Assembly (NCBI GenBank): GCA_002366775.1
Contig: DFBW01000127.1
Coordinates: forward strand, 2,114 to 13,651
DNA from: Roseovarius sp. UBA3070
Lineage (GTDB): Bacteria; Pseudomonadota; Alphaproteobacteria; Rhodobacterales; Rhodobacteraceae
DNA: 11,538 nucleotides
Direction of reading: 5' to 3'
Position 1 is the stretch's first letter; each line of letters begins with the position of its first letter. The translations under genes were made by a program, and so were the position numbers. Below are positions 1-7,000 of this stretch, piece after piece. The notes beneath the pieces are model-generated. The model was not told the DNA's origin. It did not search any database and saw only the letters and a list, made by a program, of their open reading frames with translations.

Positions 1-58
1 GGAAAGGAGAAGAACAATAAGAAATGTATAAATGCGGGTCATGGAATCACTTTAGATG

Positions 59-80
59 AAAAAGGGGGCCAAATGCCCCC
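59..80 (-). terminator. Intrinsic terminator after grpE
   Basis: Read on the minus strand there is a GGGGGC / GCCCCC perfect 6-base stem with a 5-base ATTTG loop, followed directly by five T residues. It begins five bases past the grpE TAA stop. Stem plus T-run on the correct strand is the classic Rho-independent signature, and it should end the hrcA-grpE transcript. On the plus strand the hairpin is preceded by A's and lacks a T-run, so it looks one-directional. Confidence 0.88.
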
Positions 81-85
81 TGATG

Positions 86-646
86 TTATCCTGTATGCGA
101 TGAAACCCCAACTTGGGCTGGCCGCAATATGCGATCATGGATCATGAAACCCTGAGCAGAAACCTGAATGATATCCCCAGCTTTGGTGCCGGGCAGGGGG
201 GCTTCGAACATGGCTTCATGGAGCTGCGGATCAAAACGATCACCAACCTCGGGGGCAATTACGGTGATGCCGTGTTGAGCAAAAACATTGCGCAACTCAC
301 GCATTGTCAGCTCAATCCCTTCGATCAGGGCTTTGGAAACCTTGCGCTGCTCGTCCGTAGCAGTATCCAACGCCCGTTTCATGTTGTCATATACCGGCAA
401 TATATCACGCGCCAGTTTGGAGCCGCCGTACTGTTGCGCCTCACGGCGATCTTTGTCCGAGCGCTTGCGCGCATTTTCGGCCTCAGCCAATGCACGCATA
501 AACTTGTCTTGCAACGCGTCACGCTCGGCGCGCAAGGAATCAACTTCGGCGTCTTCATCCGAAATCTCGCTCATGTCTTGTTCAAACTCGTCTTCCATGG
601 CCCGCTCAATATCGTCCAGGAAATCATCGTCTTTGGGCTCTGCCAT
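86..646 (-). CDS. grpE: GrpE, nucleotide exchange factor of DnaK
   Basis: GrpE releases ADP from the cytoplasmic Hsp70 chaperone DnaK so that it can rebind ATP and let go of its client protein. The 186-residue length is normal for the family. The first 35 residues are strongly acidic and probably disordered. A long charged helix follows (about 36-75), which in GrpE forms the dimeric coiled coil. Then come the DILPVYDNMKRAL segment and the C-terminal beta domain with FDPQLHEAMFE and the conserved GFMIHDRILRPAQVGV near the end. The ATG at 646 has the ribosome site AGAGGTG about five bases upstream, and the TAG stop of hrcA lies within that site. Only 9 bases separate the two genes, so they should be co-transcribed and probably translationally coupled. 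No dnaK or dnaJ is in the window. Confidence 0.97.
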   Translation of the reverse strand: MAEPKDDDFLDDIERAMEDEFEQDMSEISDEDAEVDSLRAERDALQDKFMRALAEAENARKRSDKDRREAQQYGGSKLARDILPVYDNMKRALDTATDEQRKVSKALIEGIELTMRELRNVFAQHGITVIAPEVGDRFDPQLHEAMFEAPLPGTKAGDIIQVSAQGFMIHDRILRPAQVGVSSHTG

Positions 647-655
647 TTTTCACCT

Positions 656-1720
656 CTAACTTCGGTCAGCGATCAGTTTGCCAACCAATTGAGCCGTGTA
701 ATCCACAATCGGCACAATCCGTCCGTAGTTCAGACGCGTCGGGCCAATCACCCCCACAGCGCCAATGATCTTTCGATCAGCGTTCATATAAGGAGACACC
801 ACCAAAGAGGAACCCGAAAGTGAAAAAAGTTTGTTCTCAGACCCAATAAAAATGCGCACACCTTCGCCTTCATCGGTCAGTTCAAGGAATTCAGCGATAT
901 CACGCTTGCGTTCAAGGTCGTCAAACAAGGTTTTGATCAGTTCCAGATCTTCTTCTTCGGCCTCGGATTGCAAAAGATTCGACCGCCCGCGCACAATCAG
1001 GCGTTCATAATTCGCCTCCCCATCATCCCAAACTGCAAGGCCGCTTTCGACAAGAGAATGCGCCAGTTGGTCGATCTCTTGTCGGCGTTGGGTGATTTGG
1101 CCCGCGATATCTGTTTGAACGTCTGACAATGTCTTGCCTTCAATCAGAGCATTCAGGAAATTTGCCGCCTCTCGCATGGAACTGGGTGTTTGGCCCGGTG
1201 GAGGCGTGAACACCCGGTTTTCAACATGGCCATCTGCCGTAACCAACACCACCAATGCCCGGTCAACGCCTAGGCTTACAAATTCGATATGTTTGATCGG
1301 GGCTTCGTGTTTGGGTGTCAGCACCAACGACGCACCATGAGTGACGCCAGACAGCGCCGAGCCAATGCGATCAAACGCGCCTGCTACATCTTCTAAGTTG
1401 TTGCCAAGCGTGGCGTCAATCATCTGCCGGTCGCTATGTTGCAAATCACCGACTTCCAGCAACCCATCCACAAACATCCGAAGACCCTGTTGTGTCGGCA
1501 CGCGCCCGGCACTGATATGTGGAGATCCCAAAAGGCCCAGGTATTCCAGGTCTTGCATTACATTTCGGATCGTCGCGGCGGACACCTTTTCGCTCATATC
1601 GCGGGTCAGGGTGCGCGACCCGACAGGATCACCCGTTGCCAGGTACGATTCAACCACCCGCCGAAACACCTCGCGAGAGCGGTCGTTCATTTCTTCCAGA
1701 ATTTGGCTGGCTTCGGACAT
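656..1720 (-). CDS. hrcA: HrcA, heat-inducible transcription repressor
   Basis: HrcA is a winged-helix repressor that binds the CIRCE inverted repeat, and its folding depends on GroEL, which makes it a heat-shock sensor. The 354 residues are a full-length match. The N-terminal helix-turn-helix region shows GDPVGSRTL (about 30-38), [14 protein letters not shown] (about 46-59) and [18 protein letters not shown] (about 68-85). The remainder is the GAF-like and dimerisation part, including a conserved C-terminal [21 protein letters not shown] stretch. The ATG at 1720 is preceded by AGGAA about 10 bases upstream. I see no CIRCE element (TTAGCACTC-N9-GAGTGCTAA) near it. In alphaproteobacteria HrcA typically controls groESL elsewhere, so it probably acts in trans here. 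It is the first gene of the hrcA-grpE unit and diverges from rph. Confidence 0.96.
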   Translation of the reverse strand: MSEASQILEEMNDRSREVFRRVVESYLATGDPVGSRTLTRDMSEKVSAATIRNVMQDLEYLGLLGSPHISAGRVPTQQGLRMFVDGLLEVGDLQHSDRQMIDATLGNNLEDVAGAFDRIGSALSGVTHGASLVLTPKHEAPIKHIEFVSLGVDRALVVLVTADGHVENRVFTPPPGQTPSSMREAANFLNALIEGKTLSDVQTDIAGQITQRRQEIDQLAHSLVESGLAVWDDGEANYERLIVRGRSNLLQSEAEEEDLELIKTLFDDLERKRDIAEFLELTDEGEGVRIFIGSENKLFSLSGSSLVVSPYMNADRKIIGAVGVIGPTRLNYGRIVPIVDYTAQLVGKLIADRS

Positions 1721-1724
1721 GAAT

Positions 1725-1737
1725 ATAGGTTTCCTAT
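1725..1737 (-). promoter_or_regulatory. Small inverted repeat covering the hrcA ribosome site
   Basis: In the hrcA leader the mRNA-sense sequence ATAGG-AAA-CCTAT is a perfect 5-base inverted repeat with a 3-base loop. The AGGAA Shine-Dalgarno lies in the 5' arm and loop. As RNA this would be a marginally stable hairpin able to mask the ribosome site; as DNA it could equally be a small protein-binding palindrome or chance. Confidence 0.35.
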
Positions 1738-1747
1738 CTGGCCCGCC

Positions 1748-1775
1748 ATTAAAGACGCGCGCGCGAAAAGGTCAA
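1748..1775 (-). promoter_or_regulatory. Candidate promoter of hrcA-grpE
   Basis: On the minus strand TTGACC (-35) and TTTAAT (-10, five of six matches to the sigma-70 consensus) are separated by 16 bases. A start near 1741 would give a leader of about 20 bases before the hrcA ATG. The spacer contains ten bases of alternating CG (1756-1765). The boxes are closer to housekeeping sigma than to the CTTG-type heat-shock sigma-32 pattern, although TTGACC is also compatible with some RpoH -35 elements. The assignment is by pattern only. Confidence 0.5.
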
Positions 1776-1837
1776 TCGGGCTTGCGAAGCTGTGTTGTGC
1801 CTCGTATCTCGGGATCAACAGAAAAAAGGATTGTCAG

Positions 1838-2554
1838 ATGCGCCCTTCGGGAAGAGAACTAAATGAAATGCGTTCAGTTTCGATTGAAACCGGTGTGACC
1901 AAACACGCCGAAGGGTCTTGCATGATCAAAATGGGTGACACCCATGTATTGTGCACCGCCACGATCGAAGATCGGGTTCCACCTTTTATCAAAGGCTCGG
2001 GCCTTGGTTGGGTGACTGCAGAATATGGAATGTTGCCACGCTCCACCACGAGCCGGATGCGGCGTGAAGCGTCAGCGGGCAAGCAAGGTGGCCGTACTGT
2101 CGAAATTCAGCGGTTGATCGGGCGCAGTTTGCGCGCCGGTGTTGACCGCGTGGCCTTGGGTGAGCGCCAGATTACAGTTGATTGCGATGTTATTCAGGCT
2201 GACGGCGGAACACGTTGTGCATCTATCACCGGGGGTTGGGTGGCATTGCGCGTGGCCGTGAACAAACTGATGAAAATGGGCGATGTGGTCAGCGACCCTC
2301 TGGTTGATCCTGTCGCCGCGATAAGCTGCGGTATTTACGCAGGCCAGCCTGTAATGGATTTGGATTATCCCGAAGACAGCGAAGCCGGCGTTGATGGAAA
2401 TTTCATCATGACCCAGTCTGGTAAACTGATTGAAGTACAGATGAGCGCCGAAGGCTCTACCTTTAGCCGCAACCAGATGAACCAATTGATGGATCTGGCT
2501 GAAAAAGGCGTAGGCGAGTTGGCCGCCATGCAACTTGCAGCCGCCAATGCGTAA
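1838..2554 (+). CDS. rph: RNase PH, tRNA 3'-end processing exoribonuclease
   Basis: RNase PH is a phosphorolytic 3'-to-5' exoribonuclease that trims precursor tRNA 3' ends, releasing nucleoside diphosphates and acting as a hexameric ring in the cytoplasm. From the ATG at 1838 the protein is 238 residues, the same as the E. coli enzyme. Family blocks are [14 protein letters not shown] (57-70), [16 protein letters not shown] (85-100, including the phosphate-binding arginine at 86) and [12 protein letters not shown] (115-126). The open frame runs back to about 1436 inside hrcA. I chose 1838 because homologs begin MRPSGR and because AAGGA (1826-1830) sits 7 bases upstream. A weak promoter candidate is TTGCGA (1782-1787) with TATCTC (1805-1810), 17 bases apart. 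It is first in the rph-rdgB-hemW-DUF454 run and diverges from hrcA. Confidence 0.97.
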   Translation: MRPSGRELNEMRSVSIETGVTKHAEGSCMIKMGDTHVLCTATIEDRVPPFIKGSGLGWVTAEYGMLPRSTTSRMRREASAGKQGGRTVEIQRLIGRSLRAGVDRVALGERQITVDCDVIQADGGTRCASITGGWVALRVAVNKLMKMGDVVSDPLVDPVAAISCGIYAGQPVMDLDYPEDSEAGVDGNFIMTQSGKLIEVQMSAEGSTFSRNQMNQLMDLAEKGVGELAAMQLAAANA

Positions 2555-3164
2555 GTTTGATGGCGATACCCTGCTTGTGGCCACCCATAATGCTGGCAAG
2601 CTGGAGGAGATTGGCGCGTTGCTGGCCCCCTTTGGCGTGTCAGTGGTGGGCGCCGCCGAGAAGGGATTGCCAGAACCGGATGAAACCGAAACAACCTTTG
2701 CCGGAAATGCGCGGATCAAAGCGCATGCCGCGGCAAAGGCCACGGGGCTGCCCGCACTGTCCGATGATTCCGGGATCGAAATTAATGCATTGGGCGGCGC
2801 ACCTGGTGTCTATACGGCGGATTGGGCTGAAACGGGGCAAGGGCGTGATTTCGTCATGGCCATGACACGCGCCCATAATGAGCTGTTGAACATCGGTGCC
2901 TCCAAACCGTGGATCGCCCGGTTTTGTTGCACGTTGGTTTTGGCCTGGCCAGATGGCCATGACGAGGTATTTCCCGGTGCAATAGAGGGGCAAATCAGCT
3001 GGCCCATGCGCGGTGAGCAGGGTCATGGATATGATCCGATCTTTGTGCCCGATGGATATGACATCACGTTTGGTGAAATGGACCGTTGGGAAAAGAACAA
3101 AATCAGCCACCGCGCTGATGCGTTCAATAAATTGGTGAAGGGCTGCTTTGCCCTGAACACCTGA
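2547..3164 (+). CDS. rdgB: RdgB, non-canonical purine NTP pyrophosphatase (ITP/XTP)
   Basis: This Ham1/RdgB-family enzyme hydrolyses dITP, ITP and XTP to the monophosphate and pyrophosphate, keeping deaminated purines out of nucleic acids. The 205 residues are typical. Visible motifs are [11 protein letters not shown] (about 12-22, nucleotide and phosphate binding), [20 protein letters not shown] (about 71-90, with the metal and catalytic acids of DDSG), GHGYDPIF (159-166) and ISHRA (186-190, base recognition). The frame could begin at a TTG at 2535, but the ATG at 2547 matches homologs. That ATG overlaps the last 8 bases of rph, and no clear Shine-Dalgarno is present, so translation is probably coupled to rph. 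Phosphorolysis by RNase PH and NTP clean-up share no direct step, but rph-rdgB-hemW is a frequent alphaproteobacterial order. Confidence 0.96.
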   Translation: MRKFDGDTLLVATHNAGKLEEIGALLAPFGVSVVGAAEKGLPEPDETETTFAGNARIKAHAAAKATGLPALSDDSGIEINALGGAPGVYTADWAETGQGRDFVMAMTRAHNELLNIGASKPWIARFCCTLVLAWPDGHDEVFPGAIEGQISWPMRGEQGHGYDPIFVPDGYDITFGEMDRWEKNKISHRADAFNKLVKGCFALNT

Positions 3165-3165
3165 T

Positions 3166-4323
3166 ATGGAAGACTGGGAAAACGGCGGTTTTGGTCTTTA
3201 TCTGCATTGGCCGTTTTGCCAGGCGAAATGCCCTTACTGCGATTTTAACTCTCATGTTTCGCGCCAGATTGATCAAACCGCTTGGCGTGATGCCTATCTG
3301 GCCGAGATTGACCGTTATGCTGCTATGGTACCCGGCCGTGTTTTGAACTCTGTGTTCTTTGGCGGCGGAACACCCAGTTTGATGAATCCCGATATCGTGG
3401 CCAGTATCATTGAACGCATTCGCAAAAGCTGGCCCGCGGCAAACGATCTTGAGATCACTCTGGAAGCAAACCCCAGCTCTGTCGAAGCAGGCCGCTTTCG
3501 CGCCTATGCAGAGGCAGGTGTGTCACGGGTTTCAATGGGCATTCAGGCACTAAATGACAATGATTTGAAGTACTTAGGCAGGATTCACACTGTCGAAGAG
3601 GCGCGCAAGGCATTTGATATCGCCCGCACTCACTTTGACAGGGTGTCCTTTGATTTGATCTATGCGCGCCAGAACCAAACCGTTGAGGATTGGCGCAGTG
3701 AACTGAGCGAAGCACTTTCGATGGCTGTTGATCACCTATCTCTTTACCAGCTGACGATTGAGCCCGGTACAGCGTTTGGTGATCGCTATGCCGTCGGAAA
3801 ACTAAAGGGCCTGCCACAAGATGACAGCGCCGCTGATATGTACGAGGTCACGCAAGAAATCTGTGATGCAGCAGGATTGCCGACATATGAAGTATCTAAC
3901 CATGCGCGTCCTGGCGCCGAATCCCGGCACAATCTGATCTACTGGCGTTACGGAGATTACATTGGGATCGGCCCGGGCGCACATGGGCGTGTTACAATTG
4001 ATGGGCAACGGTTTGCCACCGAGGCATGGTCTATGCCTGATCGCTGGTTGTCTTCTGCGTCATCATACAATGCCGAAAAGCCAAAACAGGCTCTTTCAGG
4101 TAAAGATCAGGCGATTGAATACTTGATGATGGGCCTGAGGATACAGGGCGGAATTGACCGCAGCCGTTATGAGCGCCTGGCTGAAAGACCTCTGGAAGAA
4201 AGTAGACTTACTCACCTGCTTGATCTTGGCCTAATTGAGCAGGGGTCGGGCTACCTTTGGGCCACAGCTCGTGGTACCATGGTTCTGAATTCGCTTATTG
4301 AAGCCCTATTGCCAGACACGTAA
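3166..4323 (+). CDS. hemW: HemW, radical-SAM heme chaperone
   Basis: HemW is a radical-SAM protein related to oxygen-independent coproporphyrinogen III oxidase (HemN). It binds heme and is thought to hand it to respiratory enzymes rather than oxidise coproporphyrinogen. The 385-residue protein has the [4Fe-4S] motif C-x3-C-x2-C at Cys18, Cys22 and Cys25 (FCQAKCPYCDF), the SAM-binding FFGGGTPSL (64-72) and EANPSS (100-105). It also has HNLIYW (255-260), the H-N-x-x-Y-W signature linked to heme binding in HemW. There is no long N-terminal extension carrying the extra cysteine and residues of true HemN. Databases often mislabel such proteins as HemN. The ATG at 3166 is one base after the rdgB stop and lacks a separate Shine-Dalgarno, which implies coupled translation. 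Confidence 0.94.
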   Translation: MEDWENGGFGLYLHWPFCQAKCPYCDFNSHVSRQIDQTAWRDAYLAEIDRYAAMVPGRVLNSVFFGGGTPSLMNPDIVASIIERIRKSWPAANDLEITLEANPSSVEAGRFRAYAEAGVSRVSMGIQALNDNDLKYLGRIHTVEEARKAFDIARTHFDRVSFDLIYARQNQTVEDWRSELSEALSMAVDHLSLYQLTIEPGTAFGDRYAVGKLKGLPQDDSAADMYEVTQEICDAAGLPTYEVSNHARPGAESRHNLIYWRYGDYIGIGPGAHGRVTIDGQRFATEAWSMPDRWLSSASSYNAEKPKQALSGKDQAIEYLMMGLRIQGGIDRSRYERLAERPLEESRLTHLLDLGLIEQGSGYLWATARGTMVLNSLIEALLPDT

Positions 4324-4676
4324 TGCAGATCCTTTTTCTTATAATCGGTTTTACCTCTTTGGGCCTCGGCATTCTGGGCATTGCATTGCCACTATTGCCC
4401 ACTGTCCCATTCATCTTGTTGTCCGCATTTTGCTTTGCTCGGTCTTCAGAACGGCTTCACTCATGGCTATTGGCGCACCCAATGTTTGGCCCAATGATAG
4501 AAGATTGGCACGAACGCGGCGCAATAAGCCGGAAGGTAAAACGCCTGGCAACCCTCTCTATTCTTGCGGTATTTGGAATTTCTGTGGTCTTGGGCGCCCC
4601 ATCACTCGTGCTGACAATTCAAGCTGTCGTTCTGGGTTGTGTCATGGTTTTTATCTGGAGCCGCCCTAACGGCTAA
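4323..4676 (+). CDS. DUF454 / YbaN-family small inner-membrane protein
   Basis: This 117-residue protein of unknown function belongs to the DUF454 (YbaN) family. Diagnostic sequence is LPLLPTVPFILLSAFCFARS (about 23-41), followed by SERLHSWLLAHPMFGP and IEDWHERGAI. Hydrophobic stretches at about 3-22, 26-38, 74-91 and 93-112 suggest an integral inner-membrane protein with a short charged segment between two hydrophobic halves. The ATG at 4323 shares its A with the TAA stop of hemW (TAATG), a stop-start arrangement that favours translational re-initiation. It is the last gene of the plus-strand operon. Its final 11 bases overlap the end of parB on the opposite strand. No biochemical role can be assigned; a link to HemW is suggested only by adjacency. 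Confidence 0.88.
   Translation: MQILFLIIGFTSLGLGILGIALPLLPTVPFILLSAFCFARSSERLHSWLLAHPMFGPMIEDWHERGAISRKVKRLATLSILAVFGISVVLGAPSLVLTIQAVVLGCVMVFIWSRPNG
4659..4674. other. Inverted repeat over the two convergent stop codons
   Basis: AGCCG-CCCTAA-CGGCT is a perfect 5-base stem with a 6-base loop, lying across the overlapping 3' ends of the DUF454 gene and parB. Neither strand has a T-run after it. It could pause polymerase or protect mRNA 3' ends, but it does not qualify as an intrinsic terminator. It may be coincidence constrained by two reading frames. Confidence 0.3.
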
Positions 4677-5565
4677 CGCTCAACATGCGGCAAAGATCAT
4701 CCAGTTCTTCCAATGTCGAATAGTTGATCGTAACAGCGCCGTTTTCTTGACCTGGCTTGTGATCAATTGCCACTTTCATCCCCAGATTAGCCGAAAGATC
4801 ACCCTCAAGCATCTTTGTGTCTGCATCTTTATCGCTTGATGACTTGCGCGTTGGCTTGCCCTTCTCCGCAAAGATATTGGCAACACCTGATTTGGCCAGC
4901 TTTTCAGTTTCGCGGACAGATAGATCCTTCTTAATCACTTGCCGGGCAAGTGCTGCGGGATCATCCGCTGTAATCAACGCCCGTGCATGCCCCGCTGACA
5001 GCTTGCCATCACGCAGATACCCCCGAACTTCCTCGGGCAGACCCAACAAGCGCACACAATTGGCAATATGACTGCGACTTTTGCCCAACACTTCTGCCAG
5101 CTTTTCCTGGGTATGGCCAAATTTTTCCATCAGCTGACTATAACCAGCGGCTTCTTCCACTGGATTCAGATCTGCGCGCTGAATATTTTCAATAATGGCA
5201 ACTTCCAAAACCTCGGTATCATCAAATTCTCTAATGATAACAGGAACTTGGTGAAGTTTTGCCATCTGAGCAGCACGCCACCTGCGCTCTCCTGCGACAA
5301 TTTCATATTCACCCGAACGGCGCGGATGCGTGCGCACGATCAAGGGCTGGATGATGCCCTTTTCACGGATGGAATTTGACAGATCTGTAAGCTGATCCTT
5401 GTCAAAGGTACGACGGGGCTGATCAGGATTGGCGCTTACCTTTTCAATCGGAACCATCAGATCAGACTGTGCGAGCGTTGAATTAACCTCTGGCGTTTCG
5501 GCTACATCGGCCATAAGCGCTGACAGACCACGGCCGAGGCCTCGTTTAGGTTTCTTGTCTGCCAT
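4666..5565 (-). CDS. parB: ParB, chromosome-partitioning CTPase/DNA-binding protein
   Basis: ParB loads on parS, forms a CTP-dependent sliding clamp that spreads on flanking DNA, and engages ParA to pull newly replicated origins apart. The protein is 299 residues, normal for chromosomal ParB. An N-terminal ParA-contact segment (KRGLGRGLSALM, about 7-18) is followed by the CTP-binding domain with GERRWR (92-97) and a helix-turn-helix region (TQEKLAEVLGKSRSHIANCV, about 142-161). The C-terminal dimerisation part spans about 250-299. A GTG at 5568 would add one residue. I prefer the ATG at 5565 because AAGGA (5574-5578) is 8 bases from it and only 5 from the GTG. The gene begins 21 bases after parA and is the last of the rho-to-parB run. 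Its own parS targets lie upstream in mnmG and rsmG. Confidence 0.97.
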   Translation of the reverse strand: MADKKPKRGLGRGLSALMADVAETPEVNSTLAQSDLMVPIEKVSANPDQPRRTFDKDQLTDLSNSIREKGIIQPLIVRTHPRRSGEYEIVAGERRWRAAQMAKLHQVPVIIREFDDTEVLEVAIIENIQRADLNPVEEAAGYSQLMEKFGHTQEKLAEVLGKSRSHIANCVRLLGLPEEVRGYLRDGKLSAGHARALITADDPAALARQVIKKDLSVRETEKLAKSGVANIFAEKGKPTRKSSSDKDADTKMLEGDLSANLGMKVAIDHKPGQENGAVTINYSTLEELDDLCRMLSVSR

Positions 5566-5573
5566 CACTGTTG

Positions 5574-5578
5574 TCCTT
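5574..5578 (-). promoter_or_regulatory. Ribosome binding site of parB
   Basis: AAGGA on the minus strand, 8 bases before the ATG at 5565 and 5 bases before a GTG at 5568. The spacing favours the ATG. The site lies in the 21-base gap between parA and parB, so parB has its own initiation signal. Confidence 0.7.
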
Positions 5579-5586
5579 ATTAATGT

Positions 5587-6396
5587 TCACGCGGCGGCGC
5601 GAGTTTGATTTTGCATCAGCTCTTTTGCCAATGCCCTATAGGCCTGCGCCCCCTTTGAGGTGGAATCGTAACTGATCACCGGCTGCGCAAATGAAGGTGC
5701 TTCACTCACCCGAACGTTTCTGGGAACGCGAGTTTGAAACACCAATTCGCCCAGATTTTCGCGCGCATCCTGCTCCACCAGAGTGGACAGGTTGTTGCGA
5801 CTGTCAAACATGGTCAAAACGATTCCCTCAATCCTGAGATTGGAGTTCGCCGTTTGACGGACCTCACGGATAGTCAGCATCAATTGCGACAACCCTTCGA
5901 GGGCAAAAAACTCAGATTGCAACGGAACCAAGACCGAATGGGCGGCAACCATGGCATTTACCGTCAACAGATTCAAAGACGGCGGACAGTCAATTAAGAT
6001 GTAGTCCAAAGCATAGGCGTCCATCGCTGGCTGTCGAAGGGCATCATGCAACATATAGCTTCGTTTTTCGTTTGAAATCAATTCCATATCAGCTGAGCTA
6101 AGGTCAACAGTAGCGGGTATAATTGACAGGTTTTTTGTTTGAGTTTGCTGAATTACTGAGTTCAGATCAATTTCTTCAAGCAACAGCTCGTAAGTGGTGA
6201 ATTCACGATCCTCAGCGTTGATACCAAGGCCGGTAGAGGCGTTTCCCTGCGGGTCAAGATCAACAATTAGAACCTTTGCGCCCGCTTCAGCCAATGCCGC
6301 GCCCAAATTGATGGTTGTTGTCGTCTTGCCAACACCGCCTTTTTGATTGGCAACCGCAATGATCTTGGGTCCGTTTGGTCGTGTAGGATCAGACAC
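5587..6396 (-). CDS. parA: ParA, chromosome-partitioning Walker-type ATPase
   Basis: ParA binds the nucleoid as an ATP dimer; contact with ParB-parS triggers hydrolysis and a moving gradient that carries the origin region. The 269-residue protein has the deviant Walker A KGGVGKTT (19-26, with the signature lysine at 19), VDLDPQGN (45-52) and Walker B ILIDCPPS (133-140). A late RVPRNVRVSEAPSFAQPV block (223-240) is typical of chromosomal Soj/ParA. There is no extended N-terminal helix-turn-helix domain, which separates it from plasmid type Ia ParA. The start is a GTG at 6396 with AGGAG (6403-6407) 6 bases upstream. The first 8 bases overlap the end of rsmG, so translation is probably coupled. 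Confidence 0.97.
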   Translation of the reverse strand: MSDPTRPNGPKIIAVANQKGGVGKTTTTINLGAALAEAGAKVLIVDLDPQGNASTGLGINAEDREFTTYELLLEEIDLNSVIQQTQTKNLSIIPATVDLSSADMELISNEKRSYMLHDALRQPAMDAYALDYILIDCPPSLNLLTVNAMVAAHSVLVPLQSEFFALEGLSQLMLTIREVRQTANSNLRIEGIVLTMFDSRNNLSTLVEQDARENLGELVFQTRVPRNVRVSEAPSFAQPVISYDSTSKGAQAYRALAKELMQNQTRAAA

Positions 6397-7000
6397 GAGA
6401 TACTCCTGTAACGCTTAGAATGACGGGGCCGACTTCGGTTAAACTTGTATCAACGCGGTAATTGAAATTCCACAGTGATTGCGCGTCAGTTAGTTCTTTT
6501 TCCCATTGAACACCCTTGGGGAAAAGTGCTGTGCCATCCGCGGCTAGGTGGCGATCCGCAAATCCCAACAAGTCAGCCAGATCGGCCAGCGCACGCGCCG
6601 TCAAGACATCAGCATTCAAAGGATCGGTTTTTTCGATCCTCTGGTTCATCACGATCGCCTTTGCGCCCGTTTCACGGATCACAGTGCGTAGGAAAGCACA
6701 TTTTCGTGCGTCGCTTTCAATCAGAATCACCTCCTTAGGAGATCCAGATTCAAGAGCCATAATTGCTATCACAAGCCCGGGAAATCCTCCTCCTGACCCC
6801 AGATCGACCCATGTTTTACAGGGGTTTGGGGCCAAAGACATAAGTTGAGCCGAATCCATTATGTGCCGCGTCCAAAGCTCACTCAGGCTTGCGCGAGAGA
6901 CAAGATTGATCTTTGGGTTCCACTTCTCAAGAAGGTCTGCGTAAACCCTGAGGGCTTCAAATGTTTCACGTGAAACATTCAGATCCTCGGCCGAGATCAC
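6389..7000 (-). CDS. rsmG: RsmG, 16S rRNA m7G527 methyltransferase
   Basis: RsmG (formerly GidB) transfers a methyl group from S-adenosylmethionine to N7 of G527 in 16S rRNA. Loss of the enzyme gives low-level streptomycin resistance in several bacteria. The protein has 203 residues, close to the E. coli length. It shows INLVS (31-35), RHIMDS (45-50), the SAM-binding [12 protein letters not shown] (65-76), VILIES (91-96, motif II), TARALADL (134-141) and the late FPKG (160-163). The start is a GTG at 7000 overlapping the mnmG stop by 4 bases (GTGA), with GGAG about 9 bases upstream. Codons 8-13 (NVSRET) lie over a perfect parS palindrome, so this part of the protein is constrained by ParB binding as well. 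Its far end overlaps parA by 8 bases. Confidence 0.96.
   Translation of the reverse strand: MISAEDLNVSRETFEALRVYADLLEKWNPKINLVSRASLSELWTRHIMDSAQLMSLAPNPCKTWVDLGSGGGFPGLVIAIMALESGSPKEVILIESDARKCAFLRTVIRETGAKAIVMNQRIEKTDPLNADVLTARALADLADLLGFADRHLAADGTALFPKGVQWEKELTDAQSLWNFNYRVDTSLTEVGPVILSVTGVSRV
6962..6977. promoter_or_regulatory. parS: parS site inside rsmG
   Basis: TGTTTCACGTGAAACA is a perfect 16-base palindrome identical to the bacterial parS consensus bound by chromosomal ParB. It lies wholly in the coding sequence of rsmG and encodes the residues around NVSRET (8-13). It is about 570 bases upstream of the parA start and 1,890 bases from the second copy. ParB should nucleate here and spread over parA and parB themselves. 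Confidence 0.93.

Noticed and set aside
1..58. Bases left of the grpE terminator
   Set aside because: The stretch is short and A-rich at first, and I found no reading frame, RNA gene or signal I could defend.
697..705. TAATCCACA, near match to a DnaA box (TTATCCACA)
   Set aside because: It is an isolated match inside hrcA with no cluster of boxes or AT-rich unwinding region, so there is no case for an origin here.
113..823. Long plus-strand frame opposite grpE and hrcA
   Set aside because: It lies wholly antisense to two clearly recognised genes, has no family resemblance and no credible start signal.
1782..1810. Promoter boxes TTGCGA / TATCTC for rph
   Set aside because: The spacing is 17 bases but the -10 matches only three of six consensus positions, too weak for a separate feature; it is mentioned under rph.
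1436..1837. N-terminal extension of rph reaching back into hrcA
   Set aside because: It is the antisense shadow of hrcA. Homologs start MRPSGR, and a Shine-Dalgarno lies 7 bases before the ATG at 1838.
2072..2743. Minus-strand frame opposite rph and rdgB
   Set aside because: It spans the overlap of two real plus-strand genes and shows no recognisable domain.
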